A DNA stretch of 64,000 bases from Porphyromonas gingivalis ATCC 33277 (GCF_000010505.1 NC_010729.1:2177501-2241500), one strand, 5' to 3'; shown: positions 37,899 through 46,732, numbered from the stretch's first letter. Numbers and translations: made by a program. Notes: generated from the letters alone by a model not told the origin.

Positions 37899-37965
37899 CA
37901 AAGTTTCTTTGCCACTTCGGCAAAAAAGGCTATATTGGCCTTTGTTTTTCAGAGACGACTTGATT

Positions 37966-38361
37966 ATGGAAAAGAATAAGTTACAGCTGGAGTATGTTTT
38001 CGACCGTGTATCGACACGTAGCCTGTGGCGTTATCTGAGTACACCGGATGGTTTGTCGGAATGGTTTGCCTACGATGTGAGGCTGGAAGACAACGGGGAC
38101 TTCTATTTCCAATGGGATAAGAATAGCGGCGAAAAGGCTTCTGTCCTTGAACAGCGAGAGGGCGAAAGAATCCGTTTCCAATGGCATAGGGAACAGGACC
38201 AGAATGCCTGTTTCGAATTTGTCATCCATCACTCGGAATTGACCGGAGGGAAATCTTTGGAGGTTATCGACTACATTGCTCCGGAAGAAGTGGCCGATAT
38301 GGAGCACTTCTGGAACAATCTGATCAGCAGGCTTCGCCTTTCTCTCGGCGCACCCGAATGA
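37966..38361 (+). CDS. START-like domain protein
   Basis: A 131-residue protein with the helix-grip fold pattern of the AHSA1/START superfamily: an initial strand KLQLEYVFDRVS, then STRSLWRYLSTPDGLSEWFA, the strand region DFYFQWD...RIRFQWHRE, and a C-terminal long helix EEVADMEHFWNNLISRLRLS. Such proteins usually bind small hydrophobic ligands or act as co-chaperone-like modules; no ligand can be inferred. The ATG 37966 is preferred to the alternative 57 nt upstream because homologues of this type begin immediately before the first strand. It ends 26 nt before the convergent priA stop. Confidence 0.78.
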   Translation: MEKNKLQLEYVFDRVSTRSLWRYLSTPDGLSEWFAYDVRLEDNGDFYFQWDKNSGEKASVLEQREGERIRFQWHREQDQNACFEFVIHHSELTGGKSLEVIDYIAPEEVADMEHFWNNLISRLRLSLGAPE

Positions 38362-38387
38362 TCTGACTCGAAGGATCCGGAAGCTGT

Positions 38388-40901
38388 CTAAAGCGGATCT
38401 ACATCGAATAGGATGCGCACTCGCTTGTATTCTTGAGTGCGGGTCTGAAGTGTTGTGCGAATCGTATCGAGTATATTGCGCGTCGCGGATACGGAGGATG
38501 AGAGAGGAAGACGAAGAAGCAATTCGCGAATGAATGCGTTCCTAAGACGAGAGATGGGCGGCACCAAAACGGGGGAGAGACTCTGCTCCGGCAGATGGGC
38601 GGCCAAAGAGGCGGCATAGTCGGAAGCGATTCGCTCCACGAGGCTCTCTTCGCCTGCTCTGAACTCGATTCGTATCAGCCGGCTAAAAGGTGGAAAGAAA
38701 AGCATCTGTCTTTCCTCCAATTGTTTTCCGATAAAAGCCTTATAATCACCTTCTCGCAATAAATCCGAAAAGGAGTTGGCCGGATTGTTCGTTTGTACGT
38801 ATAGACGGGAGGCTCCGCTCCTAAGCATGAGCTGATAGAGTAGCTGATAAGCTCGTTCGTAGGCGCGGAAATCCGGGAAACCCAATATGCTGTCCAGCTG
38901 GGTGACGGCTACAAGACCTACATGTTCGTTATAGACTTGCCCCTTGATCAGTTGCGTGCCAACAAGTATATCCACCTCTTTCGCTTCCAGACGCGCCAGA
39001 GCTTCGTCCATCTTCGTTCGGCTCATGGCCATATCGCTGTCCATTCTGAGGATGGAGACGGTGGGGAAACGTCTTTTAAGCTCTTCCTCTATTCTTTCGG
39101 CTCCATACCCCACAGGTTGCAGGCTGCTCGGCTCTCCTACGCCCGATGCCCGCTTGCAGGAGGGACAGATGCGCGGAAGGGGTCTGCTGTAGCCGCAGTA
39201 GTGGCAGACGAGCATACCGGAATGCTTGTGATAGGTGAGACTCACATCGCAGTGGATGCAACGGAGCTTTTCCCCACAAGAGCTACAAATGATATACGGA
39301 GCGAAGCCCCTTCGATTTTGGAGGACGACGGCCATTTTTTTTTGCCGAATCGTCTCTTCAATAGCTGAGACGAGGGGGAAAGAAAGTAGTTCACCTGCAC
39401 CGACCTGTCTTTGACGGCGCATCTTGCCCATGTCTATGACTTCCAAATCGAATCGGGGGCGAACCCGATCGTCCGGCCAGGTGATCAGTTCACAGGCTTT
39501 GTGGCGCACTTGGTGGAGCACCTCGGCAGAAGGAGTGGCCGAAGCCAACACAACAGGGCAGTCGTGGATCCGGCCGAGTCGAGCTGCCACCTGTCGCGTA
39601 TGGAATCGGGGGGCAGGATCCTGCTGTTTGTAGAGGTATTCCTGTTCCTCGTCCACGATAATCAATCGCAAACGACGGAATGGCAGGAAAAGTGCCGATC
39701 GAACACCCAGCACCACGCAAGGATCTTCCGTTGCGGCCAATCTGTTCCACACTTCCACCCTTTTGGCATCGCTTTCAAAGGCATGATAGGATAGCAAACA
39801 ACTGCCCAGCCTCTCGGCCATACGTGTGGACAGAGTATCGCTTCCTCCTCGTTTGTTCGCTTCCGGAGAGAGGTACAGGACTTGGCCTCCTGAACGGACA
39901 ACTTCTTCCGTCCATTCTAAGAGTTGTTTTTCTTTGCGTCGAAAGTCATGCGTATAGAGGAGAGAAAGAGGTTTTTGAGGTAGAGAAGCCGATACTGCGG
40001 AGTCTGTAGAACTCTCTTCCGATTGAATGGCTTTTTCTTCCTCTTGGGGCTGCTCCCACAAGCGGTACTCACCTCCGCCGGCCGAATACATGACCGAGTG
40101 TGTAACAGATTCGGATAGAAAAATCCCTTTCTTTTTCAAAGCGGAAAGGGTGACTGTAGCATGAGGATCGGACTCCGCCAGTAGCCTTTGCGGTATCGGA
40201 GAGGAATATGGGAGGGAGTGCTCTGTTATCAGCTCTGCCCAATGAAGCAAAAGGGCGGATTGCTTGGGAGCACGATGCAAACTATCCAGAAGCGAGGCAA
40301 AAGTCTTTTCCGTCCGGAAAGGCTCTGCCAGACGAACGAATACTTCTGACTTGGGCTTATAACGGCTTTTTACTTCTTCCTCCAGCCGTATGGCCCCTCG
40401 TTCGACCAAGGAGGTAAAAGCGCGAATCGCTCGTTTGCCGACAGCCTTTTGCAGGGTGTCAAGCGTGTAGGTTCGTCCTTTTGCTGACTCCAAAATATCG
40501 AGTAGCTCCTCTTCATCACGACTAAGCCGGCTGTCGGCTTCGAAGTCCGTATTATAATGGATGACGGTATGGCTCTCGGGTAGTAATGCTGCAGGCAGAG
40601 CAGCACGGAGTACTTCTCCCTGCGTACATATGTAATAAGCCGACAGCCACTGCCACAGACTCAGCTGTGAGGCAGTAACTGACGGCTTATCGTCAGGCAG
40701 GAAGAGAACCTCCTTGAATGAAATTTGCAGATTGGGACGTTTGTCGGACAGTCCGATGATAATCCCCGTATAGTATCGCTTGGCTCCGAAAGGTACTACG
40801 CAACGCATCCCCACGATAGCCTTCTCGGCTAACCCCTCGGCCAATCGGTAGTGAAAACTACCCTCAAGAGCCAAGGGAATGAGGACTTCGGCATAGCGCA
40901 T
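38388..40901 (-). CDS. priA: Primosomal protein N' (PriA) homologue lacking canonical ATPase motifs
   Basis: An 837-residue PriA, the factor that reloads the replisome at collapsed forks. The N-terminal 3'-DNA-binding domain (RYAEVLIPLALEGSFHYRL, VPFGAKRYYTGIIIGL), the zinc-cysteine cluster (CSSCGEKLRCIHC, CHYCGY, CPSCK near residues 545-590) and the C-terminal domain ending RVRILFDVDPL are all clear. Unusually, where PriA has the Walker A loop of type GVTSSGKTE it reads THDFRRKEK (before VLYLSPE), preceded by a Ser/Glu linker instead of the Q-motif. The DEEH box is DEEQ, and motif VI (QVAGRAGR) reads QLMLRSGAS. The frame is intact. It is therefore probably an ATPase-inactive structural PriA. 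The gene is convergent with the START-like gene. Confidence 0.88.
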   Translation of the reverse strand: MRYAEVLIPLALEGSFHYRLAEGLAEKAIVGMRCVVPFGAKRYYTGIIIGLSDKRPNLQISFKEVLFLPDDKPSVTASQLSLWQWLSAYYICTQGEVLRAALPAALLPESHTVIHYNTDFEADSRLSRDEEELLDILESAKGRTYTLDTLQKAVGKRAIRAFTSLVERGAIRLEEEVKSRYKPKSEVFVRLAEPFRTEKTFASLLDSLHRAPKQSALLLHWAELITEHSLPYSSPIPQRLLAESDPHATVTLSALKKKGIFLSESVTHSVMYSAGGGEYRLWEQPQEEEKAIQSEESSTDSAVSASLPQKPLSLLYTHDFRRKEKQLLEWTEEVVRSGGQVLYLSPEANKRGGSDTLSTRMAERLGSCLLSYHAFESDAKRVEVWNRLAATEDPCVVLGVRSALFLPFRRLRLIIVDEEQEYLYKQQDPAPRFHTRQVAARLGRIHDCPVVLASATPSAEVLHQVRHKACELITWPDDRVRPRFDLEVIDMGKMRRQRQVGAGELLSFPLVSAIEETIRQKKMAVVLQNRRGFAPYIICSSCGEKLRCIHCDVSLTYHKHSGMLVCHYCGYSRPLPRICPSCKRASGVGEPSSLQPVGYGAERIEEELKRRFPTVSILRMDSDMAMSRTKMDEALARLEAKEVDILVGTQLIKGQVYNEHVGLVAVTQLDSILGFPDFRAYERAYQLLYQLMLRSGASRLYVQTNNPANSFSDLLREGDYKAFIGKQLEERQMLFFPPFSRLIRIEFRAGEESLVERIASDYAASLAAHLPEQSLSPVLVPPISRLRNAFIRELLLRLPLSSSVSATRNILDTIRTTLQTRTQEYKRVRILFDVDPL

Positions 40902-40934
40902 AGCTATCTTCTCCCTTTCATCTCGGAGTCATGG

Positions 40935-42407
40935 CTATGATTCCGCTTTCAGATATTCGTGCATGGCAGCTGCTGCTTTCCGTCCATCGCCCATCGCCAA
41001 TATCACAGTGGCTCCGCCACGAACGATGTCACCACCGGCAAAAACATCGGGGAGAGCTGTCTGATTGCTCTCATTGACGACGATGGTTCCTTTGCTTGTC
41101 ACTTCAAGACCGGAAATAGTTCGGGGAACGAGCGGATTGGGCGATACACCGATACTTACAATCACTTCGTCCACCGGGATCTCCTCGATAGCCCCCGTGA
41201 TCGCAACAGGACGACGACGACCACCTGCATCCGGCTCGCCAAGCTCCATCTTTTGCAGGCGCATCGCAGTCACTCGGCCTCGTTCATTGCCGATATATTC
41301 GATAGGATTGTGTAGTGTCAGGAACTCTATTCCTTCCTCCTTGGCGTGCTTCACCTCTTCCAATCTTGCTGGCATTTCCTCTTCGCTGCGTCGATAGACG
41401 ATCATGGCACGTTCTGCTCCGAGGCGTTTGGCCGTACGAACGGAGTCCATGGCCGTATTGCCGCCCCCGATGACAGCTACATTCTTGCCCTTGAAAACGG
41501 GTGTGTCGCTATCGGCTTGGCTCGCATGCATCAGATTGACGCGCGTCAGGTATTCATTCGAAGACATGACTCCTACAAGGTTTTCACCCGGGATATTCAT
41601 GAAATTGGGCAGACCGGCACCACTTCCTACGAATACACCGCGAAATCCTGCTTCATGCAGGTCATCGTATGCGATCGTTCGGCCGACAATCGTATTCGTC
41701 TCAAAGCGTACGCCCATCTCTTCGAGAAGATTGATCTCCGAATCGACTATACTATTCGGAAGACGAAATTCCGGAATTCCGTACTTGAGCACTCCTCCGA
41801 TTTCGTGCAGAGCTTCGAATACGGTCACGTCATAGCCCAACTTGGCCATGTCTCCGGAGAAAGAAAGTCCGGCCGGACCGCTTCCGATCACAGCCACTTT
41901 GATACCGTTGCGAGGAGCCATTTCGGGAACTTTGAGTGCGCCCTGTTCGCGTTCGTAGTCTGCGGCAAAGCGTTCCAAGAAACCGATGGCAACAGCCGGT
42001 TTGTTCATTTTCGTATAGATGCACCGGCTTTCGCATTGCTTCTCTTGCGGACAGACACGTCCGCACACCGCCGGCAAAGAGCTTGTCTCTCGCAAAGTAG
42101 ATGCTGCAGCCAGTATATCGCCTACTTCTATCTGCTTGATAAAGGTCGGGATATTGATACTCACAGGACATCCTTCCATACAGCTCGGTTGCGGACAATC
42201 GAGACAACGAGAGGCTTCGGCCATAGCGGCCTCGCGGGACAAACCGCGATTCACCTCTTCATTGATCTTGGAGCTACGATAGAGGGGGTCGAGTTCGGGC
42301 ATTACAGCCCGTGGACGCGACATGCGTTCTTTATTTTTGAGCGCGTTGCGCAGCTCCTCTCTCCATGGTTCAGAGCGACGCAGTCGGATAAGTTCTTCTG
42401 TAGTCAT
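40935..42407 (-). CDS. nfnB: NfnB: NADPH-binding subunit of electron-bifurcating transhydrogenase (GltD family)
   Basis: A 490-residue flavoprotein. The N-terminus has the two [4Fe-4S] motifs CLDCPQPSCMEGCPV (near 70-85) and CGRVCPQEKQCESRC (near 113-128). Two dinucleotide folds follow, GSGPAGLSFSGDMA near 178 for FAD and GGGNTAMDSVRTAKRLGA near 316 for NADPH. The paralogue GltD of glutamate synthase looks the same, but no gltB large subunit is nearby, while the preceding gene is an NfnA-type ferredoxin reductase 22 nt upstream. Together they form NfnAB, which couples reduced ferredoxin and NADH to make NADPH, in an asaccharolytic anaerobe a likely source of reductant. The start MTTEELIRLRR has a preceding spacer of 22 nt after nfnA. 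Confidence 0.88.
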   Translation of the reverse strand: MTTEELIRLRRSEPWREELRNALKNKERMSRPRAVMPELDPLYRSSKINEEVNRGLSREAAMAEASRCLDCPQPSCMEGCPVSINIPTFIKQIEVGDILAAASTLRETSSLPAVCGRVCPQEKQCESRCIYTKMNKPAVAIGFLERFAADYEREQGALKVPEMAPRNGIKVAVIGSGPAGLSFSGDMAKLGYDVTVFEALHEIGGVLKYGIPEFRLPNSIVDSEINLLEEMGVRFETNTIVGRTIAYDDLHEAGFRGVFVGSGAGLPNFMNIPGENLVGVMSSNEYLTRVNLMHASQADSDTPVFKGKNVAVIGGGNTAMDSVRTAKRLGAERAMIVYRRSEEEMPARLEEVKHAKEEGIEFLTLHNPIEYIGNERGRVTAMRLQKMELGEPDAGGRRRPVAITGAIEEIPVDEVIVSIGVSPNPLVPRTISGLEVTSKGTIVVNESNQTALPDVFAGGDIVRGGATVILAMGDGRKAAAAMHEYLKAES

Positions 42408-42429
42408 GTCAATAAGGCAGAAAATAAGG

Positions 42430-43221
42430 TTATTCCATCTCTCGGTATGCGCCCAAACGCATGATCATCTCATCGAAATCCACTTGGTGTGCATCGAATT
42501 CGGGGCCATCGACACAGACGAATTTCGTCTGTCCTCCCACGCTTATACGACAAGCCCCACACATACCGGTGCCATCCACCATAATTGTATTGAGAGAAGC
42601 TATGGTCGGTATCTCGTAACGTTTGGTCAGGAGAGAAACGAACTTCATCATCACAGCCGGCCCGATCGTAACGCAGAGGTCTACCGTTTCCCGTTTGATA
42701 ACGCTTTCCACTCCATCTGTTACGAGGCCTTTCGTCCCATAAGACCCATCGTCTGTCATGATGATCACTTCATCGCTATTGGCTCGCATTTGTTCTTCAA
42801 GGATAACCAGATCTTTAGTTCTGGCAGCCAATACGACAATTACACGGTTGCCTGCTTTGTGGAAAGCCTCCACGATCGGGAGCAAAGGAGCCACGCCCAC
42901 ACCGCCTCCGGCACAAACCACTGTGCCGACCTTTTCGATATGCGTACTCTGTCCCAGCGGACCTACCACATCCGTGATATAGTCGCCGACTTCGAGTTCG
43001 GCCAATTTCTTGGAAGATTTGCCCACGGCCTGAACCACTAAGGTAATGGTACCGCGCTTTATGTCAGCCTGTGCAATAGTCAGGGGGATGCGTTCGCCTT
43101 TTTCTCCAACGCGGATGATTACAAAATGTCCTGCTCTTCGCGATTTGGCTATACGAGGAGCCTCTACTTCCAGCTTGATCACATTAGCCGAGAAGTATTC
43201 TTTGGATACGATTTTATTCAT
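42430..43221 (-). CDS. nfnA: NfnA: NADH-binding ferredoxin reductase subunit
   Basis: A 263-residue protein of the ferredoxin-NADP reductase family. The FAD-binding barrel includes AGHFVIIRVGEKGERIPLTI; the NAD-binding part has VVCAGGGVGVAPLLPIV near 100; the C-terminal [2Fe-2S] cluster ligands are DGTGMCGACRISVGG and KFVCVDGPEFDAHQVDF. This matches the small subunit of NfnAB and the PyrK-like subfamily. The start at ATG 43221 (MNKIVSKEYF) is preferred to the in-frame GTG four codons upstream. It is the first gene of the nfnAB unit, with a consensus promoter 45 nt upstream. Confidence 0.88.
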   Translation of the reverse strand: MNKIVSKEYFSANVIKLEVEAPRIAKSRRAGHFVIIRVGEKGERIPLTIAQADIKRGTITLVVQAVGKSSKKLAELEVGDYITDVVGPLGQSTHIEKVGTVVCAGGGVGVAPLLPIVEAFHKAGNRVIVVLAARTKDLVILEEQMRANSDEVIIMTDDGSYGTKGLVTDGVESVIKRETVDLCVTIGPAVMMKFVSLLTKRYEIPTIASLNTIMVDGTGMCGACRISVGGQTKFVCVDGPEFDAHQVDFDEMIMRLGAYREME

Positions 43222-43265
43222 AGTAACAGTCACATTTGCCCGCTGCTAACCGAAGCGTTCGGTCG

Positions 43266-43273
43266 CAAAGGTA
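43266..43273 (-). promoter_or_regulatory. -7 box of nfnAB
   Basis: TACCTTTG on the minus strand matches TAnnTTTG, 44 nt before the nfnA ATG. It faces away from the trmD promoter at 43386. Confidence 0.55.
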
Positions 43274-43385
43274 AGAATAATCCGGGGGGGAGTAGACAGG
43301 ACAAAGAAAAGGACACCTCCGTTGGAGAGCTGAGGGAGCGTGGCAGTCACATGGGAATACCATCGGGGGAAACGGATAAATATGG

Positions 43386-43393
43386 TAGTTTTG
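43386..43393 (+). promoter_or_regulatory. -7 box of trmD
   Basis: TAGTTTTG matches TAnnTTTG, 29 nt before the trmD ATG. Confidence 0.5.
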
Positions 43394-43422
43394 TCTGTAA
43401 ATAAGTAAGCATAAACACCATA

Positions 43423-44100
43423 ATGCGCATTGATATAATCACCGTGCTGCCCGAAATGATCGAAAATACACTCAACTGCTCGATCATCGGGAGGGCACAA
43501 GAAAGAGGACTGCTGGAACTGAAGCTGCACCAGCTTCGCGACTATTCCACCGATAAATGGAAACGTGTGGACGACTATCCATTCGGTGGAGAGCCTGGCA
43601 TGGTGATGCAAGTAGAACCGATCGACCGGATTATCACCGAACTGAAAACCCAGAGAGAATACGATGAGGTGATATTCACCTCTCCCGACGGTGAGCGTTT
43701 CGACCAACCGATGGCCAATGAACTGAGTCTCCTATCCAATTTGATTATTCTTTGTGGACATTATAAGGGGATAGACTATCGTATCAGGGAACATTTGATC
43801 ACTCGTGAGATTTCGATCGGCGACTACGTACTCACCGGCGGAGAGTTGGCCGCCGCCGTGATGACCGATGCGATCGCCCGTCTCATCCCCGGAGTTCTCA
43901 ACGATGCCGGCAGCGCACTGTCCGACACCTTTCAGGACAATCTGCTGGCCCCTCCGGTCTATACCCGACCGGCCGAATATAAAGGTTGGCGAGTGCCGGA
44001 TATTCTACTCAGCGGACATGAAGCCAATATCGCCAAATGGCGCCTTGAACAAGCTGTCGAGCGTACTAAGCGGTTGCGCCCCGATTTGATAAAAGACTGA
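43423..44100 (+). CDS. trmD: tRNA (guanine-N1-)-methyltransferase
   Basis: A 225-residue TrmD that methylates G37 next to the anticodon, preventing +1 frameshifts. The SPOUT trefoil-knot motifs are clear: [18 protein letters not shown] near 48-65, [19 protein letters not shown] near 106-124 and [16 protein letters not shown] near 130-145, with the catalytic aspartate in the linker ([16 protein letters not shown] near 170). The C-terminal helical domain ends [12 protein letters not shown]. It is typically found with ribosomal rpsP and rplS, but here it stands alone, followed after 31 nt by a K+ channel gene. Confidence 0.96.
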   Translation: MRIDIITVLPEMIENTLNCSIIGRAQERGLLELKLHQLRDYSTDKWKRVDDYPFGGEPGMVMQVEPIDRIITELKTQREYDEVIFTSPDGERFDQPMANELSLLSNLIILCGHYKGIDYRIREHLITREISIGDYVLTGGELAAAVMTDAIARLIPGVLNDAGSALSDTFQDNLLAPPVYTRPAEYKGWRVPDILLSGHEANIAKWRLEQAVERTKRLRPDLIKD

Positions 44101-44131
44101 TCCCGCTCACCCCTGATTCTGCGATACGCTT

Positions 44132-45043
44132 ATGAAGATGATAGAATGGCTCACAAGCAAACTGCCCGATCGGGCACATGTTCGCTCCATCATGTTCGGC
44201 ATGAATACCCCCACGGGACGCCTCTTCGATATTCTCCTGCTATGCCTCATCCTTCTGAGCGTCATTGTCGTCTCAGCAGAAAGTACCGTAGGCCTGTCCC
44301 ATAGCACGAGGAATTTTTTGCATTGGTGCGAGTGGGTTATCACCATTGTATTCACTATCGAATACATCCTGCGGATCTACTGCCTTCATAAACCGTGGCG
44401 GTACATCCTTTCCTTTTACGGCATCATAGACCTCATCTCCATACTTCCCTCCTATATAGCCCTTATCTATAGCGGAGCACAGGTGCTGATGGTCTTCCGC
44501 ATCCTTCGACTGCTGAGGATCTTCCGTATCCTGAGCCTGAACAACCTCGTCTCGGCAGGCGATATGCTCGTGCGATCGATACGCGCCAGCATGGCCAAGA
44601 TTATGGTCTTCATGCTTTTTCTTCTCCTGCTCGTCACCATTCTCGGCTCGGTCATGTACCTGATCGAAGGACGGGGCAATCCCAATTTTTCCAGTATCCC
44701 CAAGTCCATCTATTGGGCTATCGTCACGCTGACCACTGTAGGCTATGGCGATATTACCCCCGTCACGGCCGTCGGGCAGTTGGTATCCACGATAGTCATG
44801 CTGCTTGGTTATTCCATCATTGCCGTACCGACGGGAATCATTTCGGCCGAGATGACCAAATCCAATCGCACCGACTCCATGGTGGCTTTCGATACACCCA
44901 TCCGCTGTCCGCGCTGCAACAAACGCATCCGCAGACACAAGGCCCGCTACTGCGACCAATGTGGCTACTCGCTTTTTACACACGGTCATACGGTAGTCCC
45001 CAACACCTGTAAGCCGGAAGGGGATACCGGCAGTAACGAATAG
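44132..45043 (+). CDS. Voltage-gated K+ channel family protein with C-terminal zinc ribbon
   Basis: A 303-residue ion channel with six membrane segments (S1 near 30-48, S2 near 67-86, S3 near 95-110, S4 near 115-130, S5 near 150-170, S6 near 215-235). S4 carries repeated arginines (VFRILRLLRIFRIL). The pore loop ends in the selectivity filter TTVGYGDITP near 205. After S6 (VMLLGYSIIAVPTGIIS) comes a cytosolic tail with CPRCNKRI and YCDQCGYSLF, four cysteines suited to bind zinc. The channel is K+-selective by its filter; the tail is an uncommon sensor-like addition. It lies 31 nt after trmD in the same direction. Confidence 0.9.
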   Translation: MKMIEWLTSKLPDRAHVRSIMFGMNTPTGRLFDILLLCLILLSVIVVSAESTVGLSHSTRNFLHWCEWVITIVFTIEYILRIYCLHKPWRYILSFYGIIDLISILPSYIALIYSGAQVLMVFRILRLLRIFRILSLNNLVSAGDMLVRSIRASMAKIMVFMLFLLLLVTILGSVMYLIEGRGNPNFSSIPKSIYWAIVTLTTVGYGDITPVTAVGQLVSTIVMLLGYSIIAVPTGIISAEMTKSNRTDSMVAFDTPIRCPRCNKRIRRHKARYCDQCGYSLFTHGHTVVPNTCKPEGDTGSNE

Positions 45044-45111
45044 ACGCCCCCTCCGATACCCCCTCTTTTCTTGCCACTTACAAGCAAAAGCCTCGCATTC
45101 AGCTGACAGGC

Positions 45112-45333
45112 TTACGGATCGGACTCCTTCCCGTACCCACCGTACTTATACCTGTACCGGTAATCGATACCGAGCAAACTGCCTGCAAAGGTGCTCACTT
45201 CTCCGTAAGCAATCAGCACGCTCGAATCGATTTCCCCCACGGGAGGGACAAAGAAGCCGATGAACAGCAGTAACAACCCGACCAAACACAAGAGAACGGC
45301 CAAGGTGAGGTGCACCCTTATCCTCCATTTCAT
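45112..45333 (-). CDS. Small single-pass membrane protein next to the amidase
   Basis: A 73-residue protein with a basic N-terminus (MKWRIRVH) and one long hydrophobic helix LTLAVLLCLVGLLLLFIGFF, then a short tail with GEVSTFAGSLLGIDYRYRYK. The ATG at 45333 overlaps the amidase stop (ATGA), giving a coupled pair. Small proteins of this kind accompany amidase and HU-like genes in many Bacteroidales genomes. Function is unknown. A longer frame from 45384 inside the amidase gene is less likely. Confidence 0.7.
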   Translation of the reverse strand: MKWRIRVHLTLAVLLCLVGLLLLFIGFFVPPVGEIDSSVLIAYGEVSTFAGSLLGIDYRYRYKYGGYGKESDP

Positions 45334-45779
45334 AGCCGACTGTATTCTGCATGTGCATCGAAACAAGGACAAGCCTTCATCCATTCGTCGGGAGTAATGC
45401 TCCCGTCGTAATTGCGATCGTAGCTCAAGTCGCGATGGCCGACTATACTCGCCTGTGGGTACAGGTTTCTCAGTTCCATCAGCAAACGCCTCAGGGCGGT
45501 TTTCTGCTGCGGAGTTCGCGTATCGGCCGGCTTAGCCGCCGCATCCAGACCTCCCTCGTAGCAGACACCTATACTACAGTGATTGTACCCTTTGGCGTGT
45601 GCTCCCGGCTCTGTCATCGGACGCAATGCCTCCGTATCTCCATTGCGACGGATGTAGAAGTGATAACCGGCCGAGCGAAACCCTCGTGCCCGGTGGTCGC
45701 GATCGAGCTGAAGCGATGTATAGGTCATATTGGATCTTGTGGCCGAACAGTGGATGACTATATATTTGATGGTATTCAT
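45330..45779 (-). CDS. N-acetylmuramoyl-L-alanine amidase (Amidase_2/PGRP fold)
   Basis: A 149-residue amidase that cleaves the bond between muramic acid and the stem peptide of peptidoglycan. Zinc ligands and fold markers are H10 in YIVIHCSATR, SAGYHFYIRRNGDTEALRP, the histidine of GAHAKGYNHCSIGVCYEGG, and GHRDLSYDRN with the final CPCFD near 137-141. There is no signal peptide, so it is cytoplasmic unless exported otherwise, as in phage-type lysins. It lies downstream of an HU-like gene (with a strong terminator between) and overlaps the small membrane protein by 4 nt. Confidence 0.9.
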   Translation of the reverse strand: MNTIKYIVIHCSATRSNMTYTSLQLDRDHRARGFRSAGYHFYIRRNGDTEALRPMTEPGAHAKGYNHCSIGVCYEGGLDAAAKPADTRTPQQKTALRRLLMELRNLYPQASIVGHRDLSYDRNYDGSITPDEWMKACPCFDAHAEYSRL

Positions 45780-45828
45780 TGTTTTGGATGTTGATAGATG
45801 AAAAAATTAAACCCATTATAGAAAGACA

Positions 45829-45868
45829 AAGGCCGGAGACAAAAGCAAATTTCCTTGTCTCCGGCCTT
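45829..45868. terminator. Bidirectional-looking terminator after the HU-like gene
   Basis: AAGGCCGGAGACAA (45829-45842) and TTGTCTCCGGCCTT (45855-45868) are a perfect 14-bp stem. It lies downstream of the HU-like gene (minus strand) and upstream of the amidase. Confidence 0.75.
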
Positions 45869-45918
45869 CCGATTAGATTCCCGTCCCTGCTCGAATACAG
45901 GAGGAATACGGATCAGAA

Positions 45919-46395
45919 TTAGAGACCGCCGCCTCCGCTACCTTGCTCACCGCCGCCCTCGGGAGAAACAGGAACAGAGGGAGTACCACCTTGCTGTTCT
46001 CCGGGACGAAGCATATTGATCCCTTTCAGACGAATTTGCCGACAGGCGCGGCGAATATCTCCACCGGGCAGAAAGAGCACCCGTGCTCGGCGGATATTTT
46101 CCACGGTAAATTCCTCTCCTTCTTTGGCGGCTTTGGAGCTGAGACTGATCCGGAAGCGACCCAATTCTCCCAACGAGATAGCCCGTCCTTGCTTGAGTCC
46201 GGTGATGACAAGGCCCGTTACCGTATTGATGATAGAGCGGACATCTCCCTCACTCACAGCGGAGATTTTGCTTGTCAGATCGCAGATCTCGGACAAATCC
46301 ATATCTCCTGTTTTCAGGGTTTGGGCGTATCGAATCTTCGCCGGCTGTCCGTTGATCATCACTTTTCGTTCTTTTACTTTGAATGAAACTGCCAT
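45919..46395 (-). CDS. HU-like DNA-binding protein with Gly-rich tail
   Basis: A 158-residue protein of the HU/IHF-like family found in Bacteroidetes. After the N-terminal strand AVSFKVKERKVMINGQPAKI comes the HU helical body (DLSEICDLTSKISAVSEGDVRSIINTVTGLV), LGELGRFRISLSSKAAK (the LGxLG turn) and an arm region with RRARVLFLPGGDIRRACRQIRLKG. The C-terminus is a glycine-rich acidic tail ending GSGGGGL. It is probably a nucleoid or phage-like DNA-binding factor. With the amidase and the small membrane protein it forms a conserved-looking module. Its promoter lies about 105 nt upstream. Confidence 0.85.
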   Translation of the reverse strand: MAVSFKVKERKVMINGQPAKIRYAQTLKTGDMDLSEICDLTSKISAVSEGDVRSIINTVTGLVITGLKQGRAISLGELGRFRISLSSKAAKEGEEFTVENIRRARVLFLPGGDIRRACRQIRLKGINMLRPGEQQGGTPSVPVSPEGGGEQGSGGGGL

Positions 46396-46499
46396 AATAA
46401 TTTTTGTTGTTTAATAGATTGATGAAATAATACTGTCGGCACTTCGGTTTGTCGTTATCGGATGGCCATCCTTGCTTTCGTTCCTTTTTGCTGACGATG

Positions 46500-46507
46500 C
46501 AAAGGTA
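46500..46507 (-). promoter_or_regulatory. -7 box of the HU-like gene
   Basis: TACCTTTG on the minus strand, 105 nt before the ATG at 46395, implying a leader of about 95 nt. Confidence 0.5.
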
Positions 46508-46698
46508 GAACGGCCGCTTTGTACCCGGGAATCGAACTGCATCCTGCGGCTGCCTGTGGTATCCTATGGCCGTCTTTGGCCTTCTTTTCGCTCGATTTCG
46601 CTTGTCGTGAGGAGCCGGATTGTTCCTTTTTATAGATGTACGATCGTAAAAACTTGGAAATAACGCACTCGATCTAAGCCCATACTAAAGAAGAAAGA

Positions 46699-46732
46699 GC
46701 CTCATAGGATCGGCAGTACGATCCCATGAGGC
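46699..46732 (-). terminator. Terminator of the beta-barrel protein gene
   Basis: GCCTCAT (46699-46705) and ATGAGGC (46726-46732) with inner GGATCG/CGATCC form a long hairpin. On the minus strand it is followed by TCTTTCTTCTTT. Confidence 0.75.

Noticed and set aside
40935-42407. Glutamate synthase small subunit (gltD)
   Set aside because: The sequence fits the family, but no gltB is nearby and the neighbour is an NfnA-type subunit; NfnB is the better reading.
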